A DNA stretch of 64,000 nt from JAVVHH01 sp965276815 (lineage in GTDB: Bacteria > Pseudomonadota > Alphaproteobacteria > Acetobacterales > Acetobacteraceae): positions 1,299,799 to 1,363,798 of the forward strand of contig CBDIBE010000011.1 of NCBI GenBank assembly GCA_965276815.1. Direction: 5' to 3'. Position 1 is the stretch's first letter. Each line of letters begins with the position of its first letter. Made by a program: the position numbers and the translations under genes. Under the pieces are notes generated by a model. That model was not told the origin of the DNA. It ran no database searches and saw nothing but the letters and a program-made list of their open reading frames with translations. Positions 28,275-36,211 of the stretch are shown piece by piece.

Positions 28275-28990
28275 TGTTCGAAGCGGAAGGGCTCGATCTG
28301 GCCTATGGCGCGGCGCCGGTTTGCCTTGGAGTAACGTTCCGGGTCGGCGAAGGCGAGATCGTGACGCTGATCGGCGCCAACGGGGCGGGCAAGACGACGA
28401 CGCTGCGCGGGGTTGCGGGGGTTCTGACGCCGCTCGCCGGGACGATCCGGCTCGGCGGCGAGACGATCACGAAAATGCCGTCACACGAGCGGGTCCGGCG
28501 CGGGATCGCGTTGGTTCCGGAGGGGCGGCGGGTGTTTCCGTTCCTGACGGTGCGCGAGAACCTCGAGATGGGCGGGTTCAAGCACCGCCGCGACAAGCGG
28601 CGCGTGCGGCAGTTGATGGAGGGCGTGCTCGACTGGTTCCCCCGCCTGCGCGAGCGGGCGGGGCAGAGTGCCGGGACGCTCTCCGGCGGCGAGCAGCAGA
28701 TGCTGGCGCTCGGCCGGGCGATGATGAGCGAGCCGCGCCTGCTCTGTCTCGATGAGCCGTCGCTCGGTCTGGCGCCGATTGTGGTGCGGGAGATTTTCCG
28801 CACGATCCAGGCGATCAACGCGACGGGGACGAGCGTGCTGCTGGTGGAGCAGAATGCCCGCTATGCGCTGGCGACGGCGACGCGCGGCTACGTATTCCGC
28901 GGCGGCACGATTGTTGCGGAAGGCTTATGTACGGATTTGCAGGAGGATGAGCGGGTGACAGAGGCGTATTTGGGGCGGACCGGGTCATGA
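28274..28990 (+). CDS. livF: Branched-chain amino-acid-type ABC ATPase LivF (locus 1)
   Basis: The 238-residue ATPase has Walker A GANGAGKTT, LivF-type IALVPEGRRVFPFLTVRENLEMG, signature LSGGEQQMLALGRAMM and Walker B LLCLDEP, then LLVEQNARYAL. It pairs with LivG to power import. It starts one base inside the livG stop and overlaps the following SDR gene by 4 bases, so the SDR is cotranscribed. Confidence 0.9.
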   Translation: MFEAEGLDLAYGAAPVCLGVTFRVGEGEIVTLIGANGAGKTTTLRGVAGVLTPLAGTIRLGGETITKMPSHERVRRGIALVPEGRRVFPFLTVRENLEMGGFKHRRDKRRVRQLMEGVLDWFPRLRERAGQSAGTLSGGEQQMLALGRAMMSEPRLLCLDEPSLGLAPIVVREIFRTIQAINATGTSVLLVEQNARYALATATRGYVFRGGTIVAEGLCTDLQEDERVTEAYLGRTGS

Positions 28991-29721
28991 CGGCACTGGC
29001 GGGGAAGGTTGCCGTGGTGACCGGGGCCGCGGGCGGGATTTGCGCTGCTATCGCGCGGACTTTTGCTGCGGCTGGCGCGCGCGTGGCCTGCGTGGATTTG
29101 GCGGCGCCGGCGGCGCTGGCCAACGAGGTCGGCGGGATAGCGATCGCGGCGGATGTCAGCCGCGAGGCGGACACGAAGCGGGCCGGTGAGGCCGTCGTAT
29201 CGGCCTGGGGCGCGGTGCACGTGCTGGTCAACGGCGCGGCACCCTATGACCCGAGCGGCAGCGTGTTGGAACTGCCGCTCGCAGAGTGGGAGCGCGTGTT
29301 CGCGGTGCAGGTGACCGGCGCATTCCTGATGAGCCGGGCGGTCCTGCCGTCGATGATCGGCGCGGGCGGTGGCAGCATCATCCATATCGCCTCGCAACTC
29401 GGCCGGGTCGGGGCGGCGGGGCGGCCGGGCTACTGCGCGGCGAAGGGCGCGTTGATCCAGTTGGCAAAGGCGATGGCGGTCGACCATGCGCCGTCCGGCG
29501 TACGGGTGAACGCGCTGTCGCCGGGCGCGGTGGAGACGGCCCGGCTACTGCGGTATGGCGACATGGAAGCGGCACGGGCGCACCACGTGCCGAAGCACCC
29601 GATTGGACGGATCGGCCAGCCTGAAGACATCGCGCAGGCGGCGCTGTTCCTGGCCACCGACGCATCGAGTTTTATGACGGGTGCGGACCTGCTGGTGGAC
29701 GGGGGCTACACGGCGGTCTAG
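28987..29721 (+). CDS. Short-chain dehydrogenase/reductase (SDR), last gene of liv operon 1
   Basis: The 244-residue protein has the SDR Rossmann fold. The cofactor motif is TGAAGGICA (residues 12-20), with Cys19 where the third Gly normally sits. The NNAG motif is altered to VNGAA (81-85). Catalytic S136, Y149 and K153 (YCAAK) are intact, but the helix position usually Asn (V-N-x-T-G) is Gln108. The C-terminus FMTGADLLVDGGYTAV is standard. NAD is suggested by acidic D37. It probably oxidises or reduces a hydroxy compound linked to the imported solute. The TAG stop lies in the CTAG target duplicated by the adjacent insertion element. Confidence 0.85.
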   Translation: MTALAGKVAVVTGAAGGICAAIARTFAAAGARVACVDLAAPAALANEVGGIAIAADVSREADTKRAGEAVVSAWGAVHVLVNGAAPYDPSGSVLELPLAEWERVFAVQVTGAFLMSRAVLPSMIGAGGGSIIHIASQLGRVGAAGRPGYCAAKGALIQLAKAMAVDHAPSGVRVNALSPGAVETARLLRYGDMEAARAHHVPKHPIGRIGQPEDIAQAALFLATDASSFMTGADLLVDGGYTAV

Positions 29722-29737
29722 CAGGCTGCGGAAATTC
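29722..29737. repeat. Left terminal inverted repeat of the IS
   Basis: CAGGCTGCGGAAATTC pairs with the right end at 31201-31216 with one mismatch at position 6. It directly follows the CTAG that contains the SDR stop. Confidence 0.85.
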
Positions 29738-29772
29738 GGCTTCCGGCGCGGAGGATAATCTGATTCGCTGTC

Positions 29773-30882
29773 ATGGTTAAAGGCGGCGGTGTTGGGATGC
29801 GCGGAACGGACGAGCAGACAGGGGCACTGTTCAGCTATTTGAGCCCGGAAGGGCTGGTGCCGCGCGACCACCCGTTGCGATCGATCCGCTTGCTGGTGAA
29901 CAAGGCGCTGGAGCAACTCTCGCCCCAGTTCGACGCGCTTTATGCCGCGAGCGGCCGGACCTCCATTGCGCCGGAGAAGCTGCTGCGCGCCCTACTGCTG
30001 CAAGCGTTCTTTGGCGTGCGTTCGGAACGCCAACTGATGGAACAGGTCACCTACAACATGCTGTTCCGCTGGTTCATCGGCCTAGCGATGGATGCGCCAG
30101 TGTGGGACGTGACGGTATTCACCAAGAACCGCGAGCGCCTGCTGGCCGGCGACGTGGCGGTGTCGTTTCTGCTGGCCGTCATGGGCGACCCGGCCGTCAA
30201 ACGTCTGCTCTCGACCGAGCACTTCTCGGTTGACGGCACCCTCATCGAGGCATGGGCATCTATAAAAAGCTTCCGGCGCAAGGACGGCCAGGACGAGCCT
30301 CCATCTGGACCCGGCCGCAACGCCGAGCGCGACTTCCGCGGCGAGAAGCGCAGCAACGAGACTCACGCGTCCACCACCGATCCCGATGCCCGGCTGTATC
30401 GTAAAGCCAACGGCCAGCCCTCACGGCTTTGCTTCATGGGGCATCTGCTGATCGAGAACCGGCACGGGCTGATCGTCGATGTCCGCACCACGCATGCGAC
30501 CGGGCGGGCCGAACGCGAGGCCGCCGAGGCGATGATCGCAGCTACGGTCCGCGGGGGCCGCGCCACGCTGGGCGCGGACAAGGCGTATGACGCAGCCGAG
30601 CACGTCGCCAGGCTGCGCGCCATCGGCGTGACACCGCATGTGGCGCAGAATACGTCAGGGCGGCGTTCAGCGATTGACGGCCGGACCACCCGGCACGCGG
30701 GCTACGCTGTCAGCCAACGGCTGCGTAAGCGGATCGAGGAGCCGTTCGGCTGGATCAAAGCGGTGGCCGGATTGCGCAAGACCCGGCACCGCGGCTTGGA
30801 CCGGGTTGGCTGGGTGGTGACGCTGACGGCCGCCGCCTGCAATCTGGTGCGCTTGCCCAAGATCCTGGCGAGTGCGGCATGA
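29773..30882 (+). CDS. DDE transposase, IS5-family-like
   Basis: The 369-residue protein has the N-terminal DUF772-type domain (LSPEGLVPRDHPLRSIRLLVNKAL, LLRALLLQAFFGVRSERQLMEQ) and a DDE catalytic domain: D154 in FSVDGTLIEAW, D269 in LGADKAYDAA and E322/E323 in RLRKRIEEPFGWIK. It should cut and join the element's terminal repeats. An in-frame ATG at 29797 (MRGTDEQTG) is an equally good or better start. The stop overlaps the passenger gene start (ATGA). Confidence 0.92.
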   Translation: MVKGGGVGMRGTDEQTGALFSYLSPEGLVPRDHPLRSIRLLVNKALEQLSPQFDALYAASGRTSIAPEKLLRALLLQAFFGVRSERQLMEQVTYNMLFRWFIGLAMDAPVWDVTVFTKNRERLLAGDVAVSFLLAVMGDPAVKRLLSTEHFSVDGTLIEAWASIKSFRRKDGQDEPPSGPGRNAERDFRGEKRSNETHASTTDPDARLYRKANGQPSRLCFMGHLLIENRHGLIVDVRTTHATGRAEREAAEAMIAATVRGGRATLGADKAYDAAEHVARLRAIGVTPHVAQNTSGRRSAIDGRTTRHAGYAVSQRLRKRIEEPFGWIKAVAGLRKTRHRGLDRVGWVVTLTAAACNLVRLPKILASAA

Positions 30883-31202
30883 CCAAGCCTGCTCAATCCG
30901 AGGTGCTCGGACGGTGGCGGATCACCGAAATCACAGGGTGGGACGACGACTACGTCGACCTGCTCGGCCCTGGCCATATCCAGCTGGACCGCGATGGCGG
31001 CGCCATGGCGTTCGGCGTCGTCCAGATCGGTCTAGAGTGCTGGTACAGCCAAACCGGCGTCCACTTCACTTTCCATGGCAGCGACGAGGGCACCGAGGTG
31101 TTCGGCGATGGCGACGCCGATCTCGAGCCGGATGGCACTCTCGCGGGCGAAATTCACTTCCACAACGGCGACGACATGCCTTTCATCGCCAAGCGTTGGT
31201 GA
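30879..31202 (+). CDS. IS passenger protein, acidic, unknown function
   Basis: The 107-residue, strongly acidic protein reads as beta-rich: VLGRWRITEITGWDDDYVDLLGPGHIQL, GVVQIGLECWYSQTGVHFTFHG and DLEPDGTLAGEIHFHNGDDMPF. It is translationally coupled to the transposase, and its stop codon overlaps the right terminal repeat, so it is an integral part of the element. I recall similar small acidic proteins next to this transposase type in other alphaproteobacteria, but no function is known to me. It has no helix-turn-helix or catalytic motif I can see. Confidence 0.75.
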   Translation: MTKPAQSEVLGRWRITEITGWDDDYVDLLGPGHIQLDRDGGAMAFGVVQIGLECWYSQTGVHFTFHGSDEGTEVFGDGDADLEPDGTLAGEIHFHNGDDMPFIAKRW

Positions 31203-31216
31203 ATTTCCGCAACCTG
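31201..31216. repeat. Right terminal inverted repeat of the IS
   Basis: GAATTTCCGCAACCTG is the inverted partner of the left end (15 of 16 positions). It is followed directly by CTAG at 31217-31220, the second copy of the target duplication. Confidence 0.85.
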
Positions 31217-31283
31217 CTAGACCGCGATCGTCCTGACCGGAATCGGTCAGGACGTGAATCGCTGTCTCAAATAAAGCTAGACC
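31217..31283. repeat. 67-bp palindromic repeat, copy 2
   Basis: This copy is base-for-base identical to 3041-3107. Its first four bases, CTAG, are also the right target duplication of the IS, so the element was interrupted exactly at its edge. Its terminal CTAGACC also begins a further hairpin (31277-31322), so palindromic modules are joined through shared CTAGACC ends. Confidence 0.85.
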
Positions 31284-31322
31284 TTTATCGGCCCGACCAC
31301 AGTCAGGCCGATAAAGGTCTAG
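31277..31322. terminator. Strong 17-bp inverted repeat, possible bidirectional terminator
   Basis: CTAGACCTTTATCGGCC at 31277-31293 pairs perfectly with GGCCGATAAAGGTCTAG at 31306-31322 around a 12-base loop. It lies between the plus-strand liv/SDR/IS genes and the convergent alpha/beta hydrolase, a place where a bidirectional terminator is expected. There is no long U-tract, so the terminator role is inferred. Confidence 0.55.
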
Positions 31323-31383
31323 CGCCCACCCTCACCCCGAACCTCTCCCGCAGACAGAGGGAGCAGCAAGCGCCTGCGCCGTA

Positions 31384-32262
31384 TCAGCGGCCGAGGATGC
31401 TTCCCGCCATGGCGCGCTCGTCGCGGGCGCGCCAGCGGCCGAGGTCGACGGTGTGGAAGAAGCGGTCGAGATGGGCGTTGAAGGCGCCGGGCTCCTCGAG
31501 GTTCAGCGCGTGGCCGGTTCCGGGCATGACGACTAGGTCGGCGGTGCGGATCGTGCGCTTCATCAGCAGCGCCGGCTCGAGGCAGGGCCAATCCTCGTCG
31601 CCGGTCATGATCAGCGTAGGCGTGGTCATCGCCGCCATGCGGTCGGTGAGGTCGAACAGCGAGGGGCGGCGCGCCTGGACGCCACGCATCGTGCGGGCGG
31701 CGCCCTCGGTCGAGTGCCCAGCGAGTTGGTCGGCAAATTCCTGCCAGCCTCTGCTATCCTTGTTCTGGAATTGGACGCGCGTGGGCCCTGACGCGTAGGC
31801 GAGCGCGGCCTTGTCCATGCCGAGTTCCTCAAAACGCTTGGCGGACGCCTCGGCCTCGGCGGCGAACTGGGCGCGCTTGGCGGGCTCGGCGCCGTAGCCA
31901 CAGCCGGCGATGACCAGGGAGCGGGCGCGGTCAGGGTAGGCGAAGCCGAAATGCAGCGTGGCGAAACCGCCCATCGAGATGCCGACGACATGCGCGCGGT
32001 CGATGCCGAGCCCATCGAGCACGGAACGAATATCGTCGCGGGCGCGATCCTGCGAGTAGGCGTCCGTGCCGGCCGGCACGTCGGAGGGCGGGTAGCCGCG
32101 GGCGTTATAGCCGATGCAGCGGTAGTTGCGGGCAAAATGGCGGAGCTGGGTCTCGTAAGCCCGGTAATCGCCTGCGAATTCATGCACGAAGACGATCGGC
32201 AGCCCGGTGCCGGCCTCCTCATAATACAGCTTGACGCCGTCATCGGCGGTCACGTGCGGCAT
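31384..32262 (-). CDS. Alpha/beta hydrolase
   Basis: The 292-residue cytoplasmic enzyme has a canonical fold: oxyanion region LPIVFVHEFAGDYRAYETQ, nucleophile elbow G-I-S-M-G-G with the Ser near residue 96, the acid in LIMTGDEDWP and His in GTGHALNLEEP. It resembles the 3-oxoadipate enol-lactonase/esterase branch, but the substrate is unclear. It stands alone, flanked on both sides by short intergenic palindromes. The lid region (about 125-200) is charged and alanine-rich. Confidence 0.85.
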   Translation of the reverse strand: MPHVTADDGVKLYYEEAGTGLPIVFVHEFAGDYRAYETQLRHFARNYRCIGYNARGYPPSDVPAGTDAYSQDRARDDIRSVLDGLGIDRAHVVGISMGGFATLHFGFAYPDRARSLVIAGCGYGAEPAKRAQFAAEAEASAKRFEELGMDKAALAYASGPTRVQFQNKDSRGWQEFADQLAGHSTEGAARTMRGVQARRPSLFDLTDRMAAMTTPTLIMTGDEDWPCLEPALLMKRTIRTADLVVMPGTGHALNLEEPGAFNAHLDRFFHTVDLGRWRARDERAMAGSILGR

Positions 32263-32331
32263 GGTTCCGGCTCCTCTTTTCGCGACATGGTGTTTGGAAA
32301 TCTTGGGGGAGGCGACTGACGACCCTCGCCC

Positions 32332-32368
32332 AACCCTCGCCCTCCGGGGCTCCCAGCGGGGGAGGGTT
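32332..32368. terminator. Imperfect inverted repeat between alpha/beta hydrolase and AceE-like gene
   Basis: AACCCTC at 32332-32338 pairs with GAGGGTT at 32362-32368. The intervening bases CGGGGCTCCCAGCGGGGG are part of a common GC-rich intergenic motif. It lies downstream of the AceE-like gene on the minus strand and could stop its transcript before the hydrolase gene. The similar CCTCT...AGAGG motif at about 31340-31360 follows the hydrolase. Confidence 0.4.
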
Positions 32369-32386
32369 AGCGTCGGGAGGATGAGC

Positions 32387-34765
32387 TTATTGACGGGGCG
32401 TTGCGATCAGCGCCTGGGCGCAGGCGTCCAGGATGGCGTCCGTGTCCATGCCGTACTCCCGATAGAGATCGGGAAGGTCGCCGCTTTGGCCGAAATGGTC
32501 GGGGCCGAGCGGGATGACGCGCTGGCCGCGCACCGAACCAAGCCACGCATGAGCGGCCGGATGGCCGTCGAGGATCGTGACCAGCGTCGCGCGTGGCGCT
32601 AGGGGGGACAAGATCTGCTCGATGTGCGAGGTCGGGTTGCCGCCGTCCCGCTGCGCTCGCAGCGACGCCAGCCAGCCGGCGTGCAGGCGGTCGGGGCTGG
32701 TGATCGCGAGCAACCCGGCGCCGGGCACCTCGTCGCGCAGCTCCTGGAACGCCGCCTCGGCTTCTGGCGCCACCGGGCCCTGGTAGGCGAGCGCGAAACT
32801 CGCCCCCGCTTCGGGCGGCACGGCCCAATGCGCGCCGGCGATGACCGCTGCCGGGTCGAGGGTGCGCGCGGGCTGCGCGATCTGCCGGGTCGAGAGGCGC
32901 AGCCACACGGCCGAGCCGTCCGGCGCCTGCATGTGCGCAAACGCGTGGCGCAGGAGAACCGCCAGCTCGTCGGCATGCGCCGGCTCGAAGCTGGCGAGGC
33001 GGTCGGCGGCGATGCCGATCAGCGGCGTGTTGATGCTTTGATGCTGCCCGCCCTCGGGCGCCAGGGACAGCCCACTCGGCGTGGAGACCAGCAGGAAGCG
33101 TGCGTCCTGGTAGCAGCCGTAGATCAGCGCATCGAGGCCGCGATTGACGAACGGATCGTACACCGTGCCGATCGGCAGCAACCGCGCGCCCGTCAGGCTG
33201 TGCTGCAATCCGGCGGCAGCCAGTAATAGAAAAAGATTCTGCTCGGCGATGCCCAGCTCGATGTGCTGGCCTGTCGGCGCCATGCCCCAGCGCTGCGCGC
33301 TCGCCAGCTTGGCGTCGCGGAACACGTCGTTGCGAGTGTGCCGATCGAACACGCCGCGCCGGTTCACCCAGGGACCCAGATTGGTCGAAACCGTCACGTC
33401 GGGGCTGGTGGTCACGATGTGCTTGGCCAGCTCGGCGTAGGCCCCTTCGCCGCGGCCGATTTCGGCCAGAATGTCGCCGAAGGCCGACTGCGTGCTGTAT
33501 TTGCGCCCCGCAGCTTTCGGCGCCGGCAGCGAATCTGGCACCGGGACCGCTGGAGCGCTCAGCGCACGGCCCTGTGGGGTCAGCTGCTCGGCGAACGGCG
33601 CTCGTGCAACGACCTCCTCGAACGCCGCCGGCGACAGGTCGAGACCCTCGGCCAAATCCCATTCATGGCCGGGCCGGATGCGCATCTCGCGCCGGAACAC
33701 CTCCATCTGGTCCTTGGTCATCATGCCGGAATGATTGTCCTTATGCCCGGCGAATGGCAGGCCCATGCCCTTGATCGTGTAGGCGATAAAACAGGTCGGC
33801 TGGTCTCCGTCCGCATCGGCCTGCCGGAAGCTCTCGATCAGGTAATCCACGTCGTGGCCGCCGAGATTGGTCATCAGCTCGGCCAGCTCGTCGTCAGAGA
33901 GCGGGTCGACGATGGCGCGCACGCCAGGGTCGCGGCCGAGATCGGCCATCAGCACCGATCGCCAAGCCGGGCCGCCCTGGAAAGTGAGCGCCGAGTAGAG
34001 GCTGTTCGGGCAGTCGTCGATCCAGCGCCGCAGCGACTCGCCGCCCTCGCGCTCGAAGGCCGCGTGCAGCTTGCGGCCATATTTGAGGGTGACGACGTTC
34101 CAGCCCATATCGCGGAACAGGCCCTCGATTCGGCCGAACAGCCGGTCGGGCACGACACTGTCGAGACTCTGGCGGTTATAGTCGATGATCCACCAGACAT
34201 TGCGGACGTCGTGCTTCCAGCCCTCGAGCAAGGCCTCGTAGATATTGCCCTCGTCCAGCTCCGCGTCCCCGGCGATCGCCACTTGGCGACCCGGCGGCAG
34301 CCCGGTGTCGAGCCCATGCAGCCGCACGTAGTCCTGCATCAGCGCGGTGAAGCTGGTGAGCGCCACGCCGAGGCCGACCGACCCGGTGGAGAAATCCACC
34401 TCCGGCCCATCTTTGGTGCGGCTCGGATAGCTCTGCACCCCGCCCATCTGGCGCAGCCCGGTCATCTTCTGCGGCGTCTGTCGGCCGAACAGCAGGTTGA
34501 CGGCATGGAACACCGGCCCGGCGTGCGGCTTGACGGCGATCCGGTCCTCGGGCTGCAGCACCTCGAAATACAGCGCCGTCATGATGCTGATCACGCTGGC
34601 GCAGCTCGCCTGATGACCGCCGACCTTCAACCCGTCCCGGTTGGGGCGGATGTGGTTGGCGTTGTGGATCATCCAGGCGGACAGCCACAGCAGCTTGCGC
34701 TCGACCTGCTTGAGGCCGCTGAGCCGGTCCGGCGCGAGCCGGACGATCGGGCCGGGGGCGTTCAC
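32387..34765 (-). CDS. AceE-like thiamine-diphosphate enzyme (pyruvate dehydrogenase E1 / transketolase superfamily)
   Basis: The 792-residue protein follows the homodimeric E1 layout: pyrophosphate domain with HIRPNRDGLKVGGHQASCAS and ThDP motif G166-D-A168-E-L-D-E-G-N-I-Y, a GLFRDMGWNVV segment as in AceE, a pyrimidine domain (STQSAFGDILAEIGRG, HIELGIAEQN) and a C-terminal domain. It is about 100 residues shorter than AceE, and the usual GDG is GDA. No E2 or E3 gene is nearby. The GTG start overlaps the malonyl-CoA decarboxylase stop by 4 bases, so the two are coupled. The substrate is probably a 2-oxo acid or ketose; pyruvate is not proven. Confidence 0.78.
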   Translation of the reverse strand: MNAPGPIVRLAPDRLSGLKQVERKLLWLSAWMIHNANHIRPNRDGLKVGGHQASCASVISIMTALYFEVLQPEDRIAVKPHAGPVFHAVNLLFGRQTPQKMTGLRQMGGVQSYPSRTKDGPEVDFSTGSVGLGVALTSFTALMQDYVRLHGLDTGLPPGRQVAIAGDAELDEGNIYEALLEGWKHDVRNVWWIIDYNRQSLDSVVPDRLFGRIEGLFRDMGWNVVTLKYGRKLHAAFEREGGESLRRWIDDCPNSLYSALTFQGGPAWRSVLMADLGRDPGVRAIVDPLSDDELAELMTNLGGHDVDYLIESFRQADADGDQPTCFIAYTIKGMGLPFAGHKDNHSGMMTKDQMEVFRREMRIRPGHEWDLAEGLDLSPAAFEEVVARAPFAEQLTPQGRALSAPAVPVPDSLPAPKAAGRKYSTQSAFGDILAEIGRGEGAYAELAKHIVTTSPDVTVSTNLGPWVNRRGVFDRHTRNDVFRDAKLASAQRWGMAPTGQHIELGIAEQNLFLLLAAAGLQHSLTGARLLPIGTVYDPFVNRGLDALIYGCYQDARFLLVSTPSGLSLAPEGGQHQSINTPLIGIAADRLASFEPAHADELAVLLRHAFAHMQAPDGSAVWLRLSTRQIAQPARTLDPAAVIAGAHWAVPPEAGASFALAYQGPVAPEAEAAFQELRDEVPGAGLLAITSPDRLHAGWLASLRAQRDGGNPTSHIEQILSPLAPRATLVTILDGHPAAHAWLGSVRGQRVIPLGPDHFGQSGDLPDLYREYGMDTDAILDACAQALIATPRQ

Positions 34766-36165
34766 GACCAGCCCCGCGCGAGCCGGCGTACCGCGGTACT
34801 GGCGTTGCGCCGCCCCGCGCCAGCGTAATCCTCGTGGTATTCCTCGATGCGCGCCGGGTCGTAGAGATAGTTCACCATCAGGGTCGCACTGGCCTTGTTG
34901 CCCTTTTCAGAGATATCGGCCAACGCCGTGATGCGTTCCACCCGGGCGCCGTTCGTGAGGTGGAAATGGGCGACCGGGTCGATCGCCCGGCTGCCGCGGC
35001 TCTCATTGAGCAGGTAGCGCGAAGCCAGGCGGATCAGCACGGGCTCGGCCGCGCGAAGCATGGTCTGGTCACGGAACCAGCCGCGCCGGTTCAGGATGGC
35101 GGCCAGTGCCTGGGCCCCGGTCTCCGGCGCCGGTCCGTTGGCTGGGGCGGCGGTGCGCAGGCTTGCGGACTCCTCGTCGCTGAGCAACGCAGGGTCGTCC
35201 TCCTCCAATTTGCCGTCCAGCCAGCGGCGCAAGCCGGGAATGGGTGACAGCGTGGCAAAGAATTTCAGGTTGCGAAAGTCGCTGCTCAGCAGCTCGACGA
35301 CGCGCTTGATCAGGAAATTGCCGAAGCTGATGCCGGCCAAGCCTTCCTGGCAGTTGCTGATTGAGTAGAAGATGGCGGTATCGGCCTGGCGCGGGTCGAG
35401 CAACGGCGCCTTCTTGTCGAGGAGGAGCTGCACGCTGGAGGCCAGCCCATGCACCAGCGCCACTTCGACGAAAATGAGCGGTTCGTTCGGCATGCGCGGA
35501 TGGAACAGCGCATAGCAACGCCGGTCGCTATCCAGCCGGTTCTTCAGATCGGTCCAGGAGCGGATCTCGTGCACCGCCTCGTAGCCGACGAGCCGCTCGA
35601 GCAGGGAGGCCGGGCTGTTCCAGTCGATCTGCGTGAGCTCGAGGAAGCCGACGTCGAACCAGTTGGCGAGCAGGCTGCGTAGATCGTTCTCGAGCGCGGC
35701 GAGGTGCAAATCGTCTTTGATAAGCCGGAGCAGGGTGACGCGCAGGTCGACCAGGAACTTCATTCCGTCCGGAATGGCGGTGAACTGGGTCAGCAGCCGC
35801 ACCCGCGGCGGCTCGAGCGCGCGGCGGAGCGCCATGACGGCCAGCGCGCGCTGCGCCGGGTCGATGGTGGCCTGGACGGCCTCGTAGGCGGTCTCGATCG
35901 CCACCGGGTCGCTGTCGAAGCTCGCCAGATCCAGCAGGAAGGCGCGCCGCCCCGCATCGTCCAGGCCCAGATAGGTTTGCGCCAGCTTGGCGGCACGGTT
36001 GCGTGCGCTGATCTCGCCGCCGCGGGCGTGCAGGCAGGCGCGCATCTGGCCGATGATGCCCTGCCCCTCGTCCACCGTGACGGTCGACGCCATGTCCCGC
36101 CAGACTCCCGCGATGCGGCGGATCGCGCGGTCGAACAGACCAATCGGGACGGCGGTTTCACTCAT
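34762..36165 (-). CDS. Malonyl-CoA decarboxylase
   Basis: The 467-residue enzyme converts malonyl-CoA to acetyl-CoA and CO2. An N-terminal four-helix region (about 1-130) precedes the GNAT-fold catalytic domain. The latter contains RCYALFHPRMPNEPLIFVEVAL (216-237), the active-site serine in FYSISNCQEG (266-275), LAGISFGNFLIKRVV, and the catalytic His in DPVAHFHLTNGARVER. Length and motifs match the MLYCD family. It overlaps the AceE-like gene, suggesting a joint role in acyl-CoA supply. No malonyl-CoA synthetase or malonate carrier gene is adjacent. Confidence 0.93.
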   Translation of the reverse strand: MSETAVPIGLFDRAIRRIAGVWRDMASTVTVDEGQGIIGQMRACLHARGGEISARNRAAKLAQTYLGLDDAGRRAFLLDLASFDSDPVAIETAYEAVQATIDPAQRALAVMALRRALEPPRVRLLTQFTAIPDGMKFLVDLRVTLLRLIKDDLHLAALENDLRSLLANWFDVGFLELTQIDWNSPASLLERLVGYEAVHEIRSWTDLKNRLDSDRRCYALFHPRMPNEPLIFVEVALVHGLASSVQLLLDKKAPLLDPRQADTAIFYSISNCQEGLAGISFGNFLIKRVVELLSSDFRNLKFFATLSPIPGLRRWLDGKLEEDDPALLSDEESASLRTAAPANGPAPETGAQALAAILNRRGWFRDQTMLRAAEPVLIRLASRYLLNESRGSRAIDPVAHFHLTNGARVERITALADISEKGNKASATLMVNYLYDPARIEEYHEDYAGAGRRNASTAVRRLARGWS

Positions 36166-36211
36166 CAGAGGGCTCCGGGCTCTCGTGTGCGATTATAGCG
36201 CAGGCCCGCGA

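Larger units (their letters stand above)
29722..31216 (+). mobile_element. Complete IS5-family-like insertion sequence with passenger gene
   Basis: The 1495-bp element has 16-bp terminal inverted repeats, CAGGCTGCGGAAATTC on the left and GAATTTCCGCAACCTG on the right, with one mismatch. It is bordered by CTAG at 29718-29721 and 31217-31220. A 4-bp CTAG duplication fits the YTAR target of IS5-group elements. It encodes a DDE transposase and, overlapping by 4 bases, a second small protein. All parts look intact, so it may be recent and active. It sits at the last base of the SDR stop codon and the first base of a 67-bp palindromic repeat. Confidence 0.9.
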
